Shown here: positions 62,840 through 64,000 of the stretch, piece after piece
Layout: each line of letters starts with the position of its first letter
Numbering within the stretch: the first letter of the stretch is position 1
Source of the DNA: Tribonema minus
Lineage: Eukaryota > Sar > Xanthophyceae > Tribonematales > Tribonemataceae
Direction of reading: 5' to 3'
Length of the DNA stretch: 64,000 bases
Assembly: GCA_017506865.1 (NCBI GenBank)
Contig: JAFCMP010000312.1
Location: 682,001 to 746,000 of the forward strand
Program-made: the position numbers and the translations under genes
The notes under the pieces: generated by a model
Database searches by the model: none
What the model saw: only the letters and a program-made list of their open reading frames with translations
What the model was told of the DNA's origin: nothing

Positions 62840-63980
62840 TATCAATATACATATCTGTATCAGCAAACACCCTTAGATACTTCCAAGGCTGCAACGCCGC
62901 GAAAAGCGCTCGTGGCGGCAGCACTGCAGCAGCAGCAGCAGCGCAGCAGGCAGCAGCAGCAGCAGCACGCATCTGGGTGCCCCTGAGTCGGGGTCTGGGT
63001 GTAGAGTGTGGGTTCGGGTCTTCCAGGTTCGGGTGTCAGGGTTCGGGTTGGGTGCCAGCAGGAGTCTCGGAGTCCTGGGTCGCGGGGCCTGGGGTAATGT
63101 AGAAGCACAGGGTGGACCCGCTGCGGCAGCAGCAACGGGGGTGTTGGGGTGTGGCGTCAGTGTCTGGCGTCATGCGTCATGGTCCATGGGTCAGGCTTGG
63201 GTCTGGACACTCTGGGTTCGGGCTTTGGGTGTCTGGGCTCCGGGTCTCAGTAGCAACAGCAGCAGCACCAGCACCAGCAGCAGCAGCAGCAGCAGCACAG
63301 CAGCGCAGCATCAGTCACAAGCGCAGGCATCTGGGTGTCCTGGGTCGGGGCCTGGGTGTGAGCGTGGGTTCGGGTTTTCGGGGTTCGGGTGTCAGGTTCG
63401 GGGTGTCAGGGTTCGGTGGGTTCTGGGTTCGGGTGTGGGCGTTCGACCGTCTGGGTTAGGGTGTCGGGGTTCGATTTGACTGTCCGGGCCGGACCCCAGC
63501 AGCAGCAGCAGCAAGCAGCAGCAGCAGCGCAAGCAGCAGCAGGTCCCCCAGCCGTGAAGACGAAGCTCCCAGTATTCGCTCCTGGAAACGCAGAAGGTAG
63601 CAACGAAGATCTTGCCCTGAGACTCAGTGCTGGTGCACGCGCAGTAGCGACAAAGGTGCCTGGCACACATACCACTGATCTGGGCCGGAGCTGCGCAGCC
63701 GCCGCAGCAGGTGCTCAGCAGCAGCGAAATTGGCGGGAAATTTGTTGACTGGAAAAAGAGTGCCTCCAACCACTTGAGCTGGCGGTGGTGGGTTTGCCGG
63801 TGGCTTCGCCTGTGTGTCGGTGGATCGCCATTGAATTTGCTGGCGTCGGCAGAAGAGCAGCAGCAGCAGCGTGGCAGGGAGCAGCAAGCAGCAGAAGCAG
63901 GAGCGGCGGCAGCAGCAGCAGCAGGGAAGCAGCGCGGTCAGCACAGCTGGTTGCGTAGGTGAGGGTCCATTTCATTTTCA
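62840..63980 (+). repeat. Low-complexity CAG runs and degenerate GGGTTCGGGT minisatellite
   Basis: CAG-rich tracts lie at about 62925-62970, 63248-63310, 63495-63545 and 63855-63935. Between them (62985-63110, 63150-63250, 63335-63475) is a G-rich degenerate repeat built on GGGTTCGGGTGTC. It encodes poly-Ala/Gln or Gly/Ser-rich frames on several strands, none convincing. Confidence 0.7.
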
Positions 63981-64000
63981 TGTTGCTGTTCCTGTCATCT

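Overview
The window looks like nuclear DNA of a eukaryotic alga, most likely a green (chlorophyte or prasinophyte-type) one. Evidence: every conserved host gene is split by many spliceosomal introns; a U1 snRNA gene is present; the glutamate decarboxylase ends in the plant-type C-terminus KTHGVC; the MsrB has a plastid- or mitochondrion-like N-terminal extension; and TTAGGG-type repeats are scattered through introns. I cannot name the species.

Layout. 1-7317 (+): 3' half of a glutamate decarboxylase gene. 8893-13454 (-): octanoyltransferase (LIPT2/LipB type), convergent with it. 16723-16895 (+): U1 snRNA. 17856-19961 (-): methionine sulfoxide reductase B. 20045-25840 (+): complete seven-exon ribosomal protein eS6, with only 83 bp between its start codon and that of MsrB. 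26562-28516 (+): unrecognised multi-exon gene with a Ser/Asp/Cys-rich tail. From about 28.9 kb the DNA becomes accessory: tandem repeats, a SET-domain protein, a protein joining EsV-1-7-type cysteine repeats to a Vsr-like nuclease domain, three copies of a non-LTR retrotransposon (OTU protease, reverse transcriptase, restriction-like endonuclease), a tyrosine-recombinase element framed by two inverted satellite arrays (about 38-40 kb and 46.4-48.3 kb), and a small TIR transposon carrying a nested retrotransposon copy. 50212-59452 (+): a host-like gene encoding a PD-(D/E)XK-like region followed by a kinase-like domain; a 7.1-kb retrotransposon sits in one of its introns with a 13-bp target duplication. 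The right end holds truncated retrotransposon tails and G-rich/CAG-rich low-complexity DNA.

The most striking signal is shared by all four conserved protein genes. Introns next to exons contain tandem, decayed copies of the exon edge: the last or first 20-90 coding bases together with their splice donor or acceptor. Copies accumulate on the intron side, up to five in a row, at more than a dozen junctions. Three of the 19 introns I could define use GC-AG rather than GT-AG ends. Together these suggest a lineage in which introns grow by repeated duplication across splice junctions.

Exon limits were placed by eye from protein-family conservation, splice consensus and reading phase. Family assignments are from memory of the motifs, not from searches.
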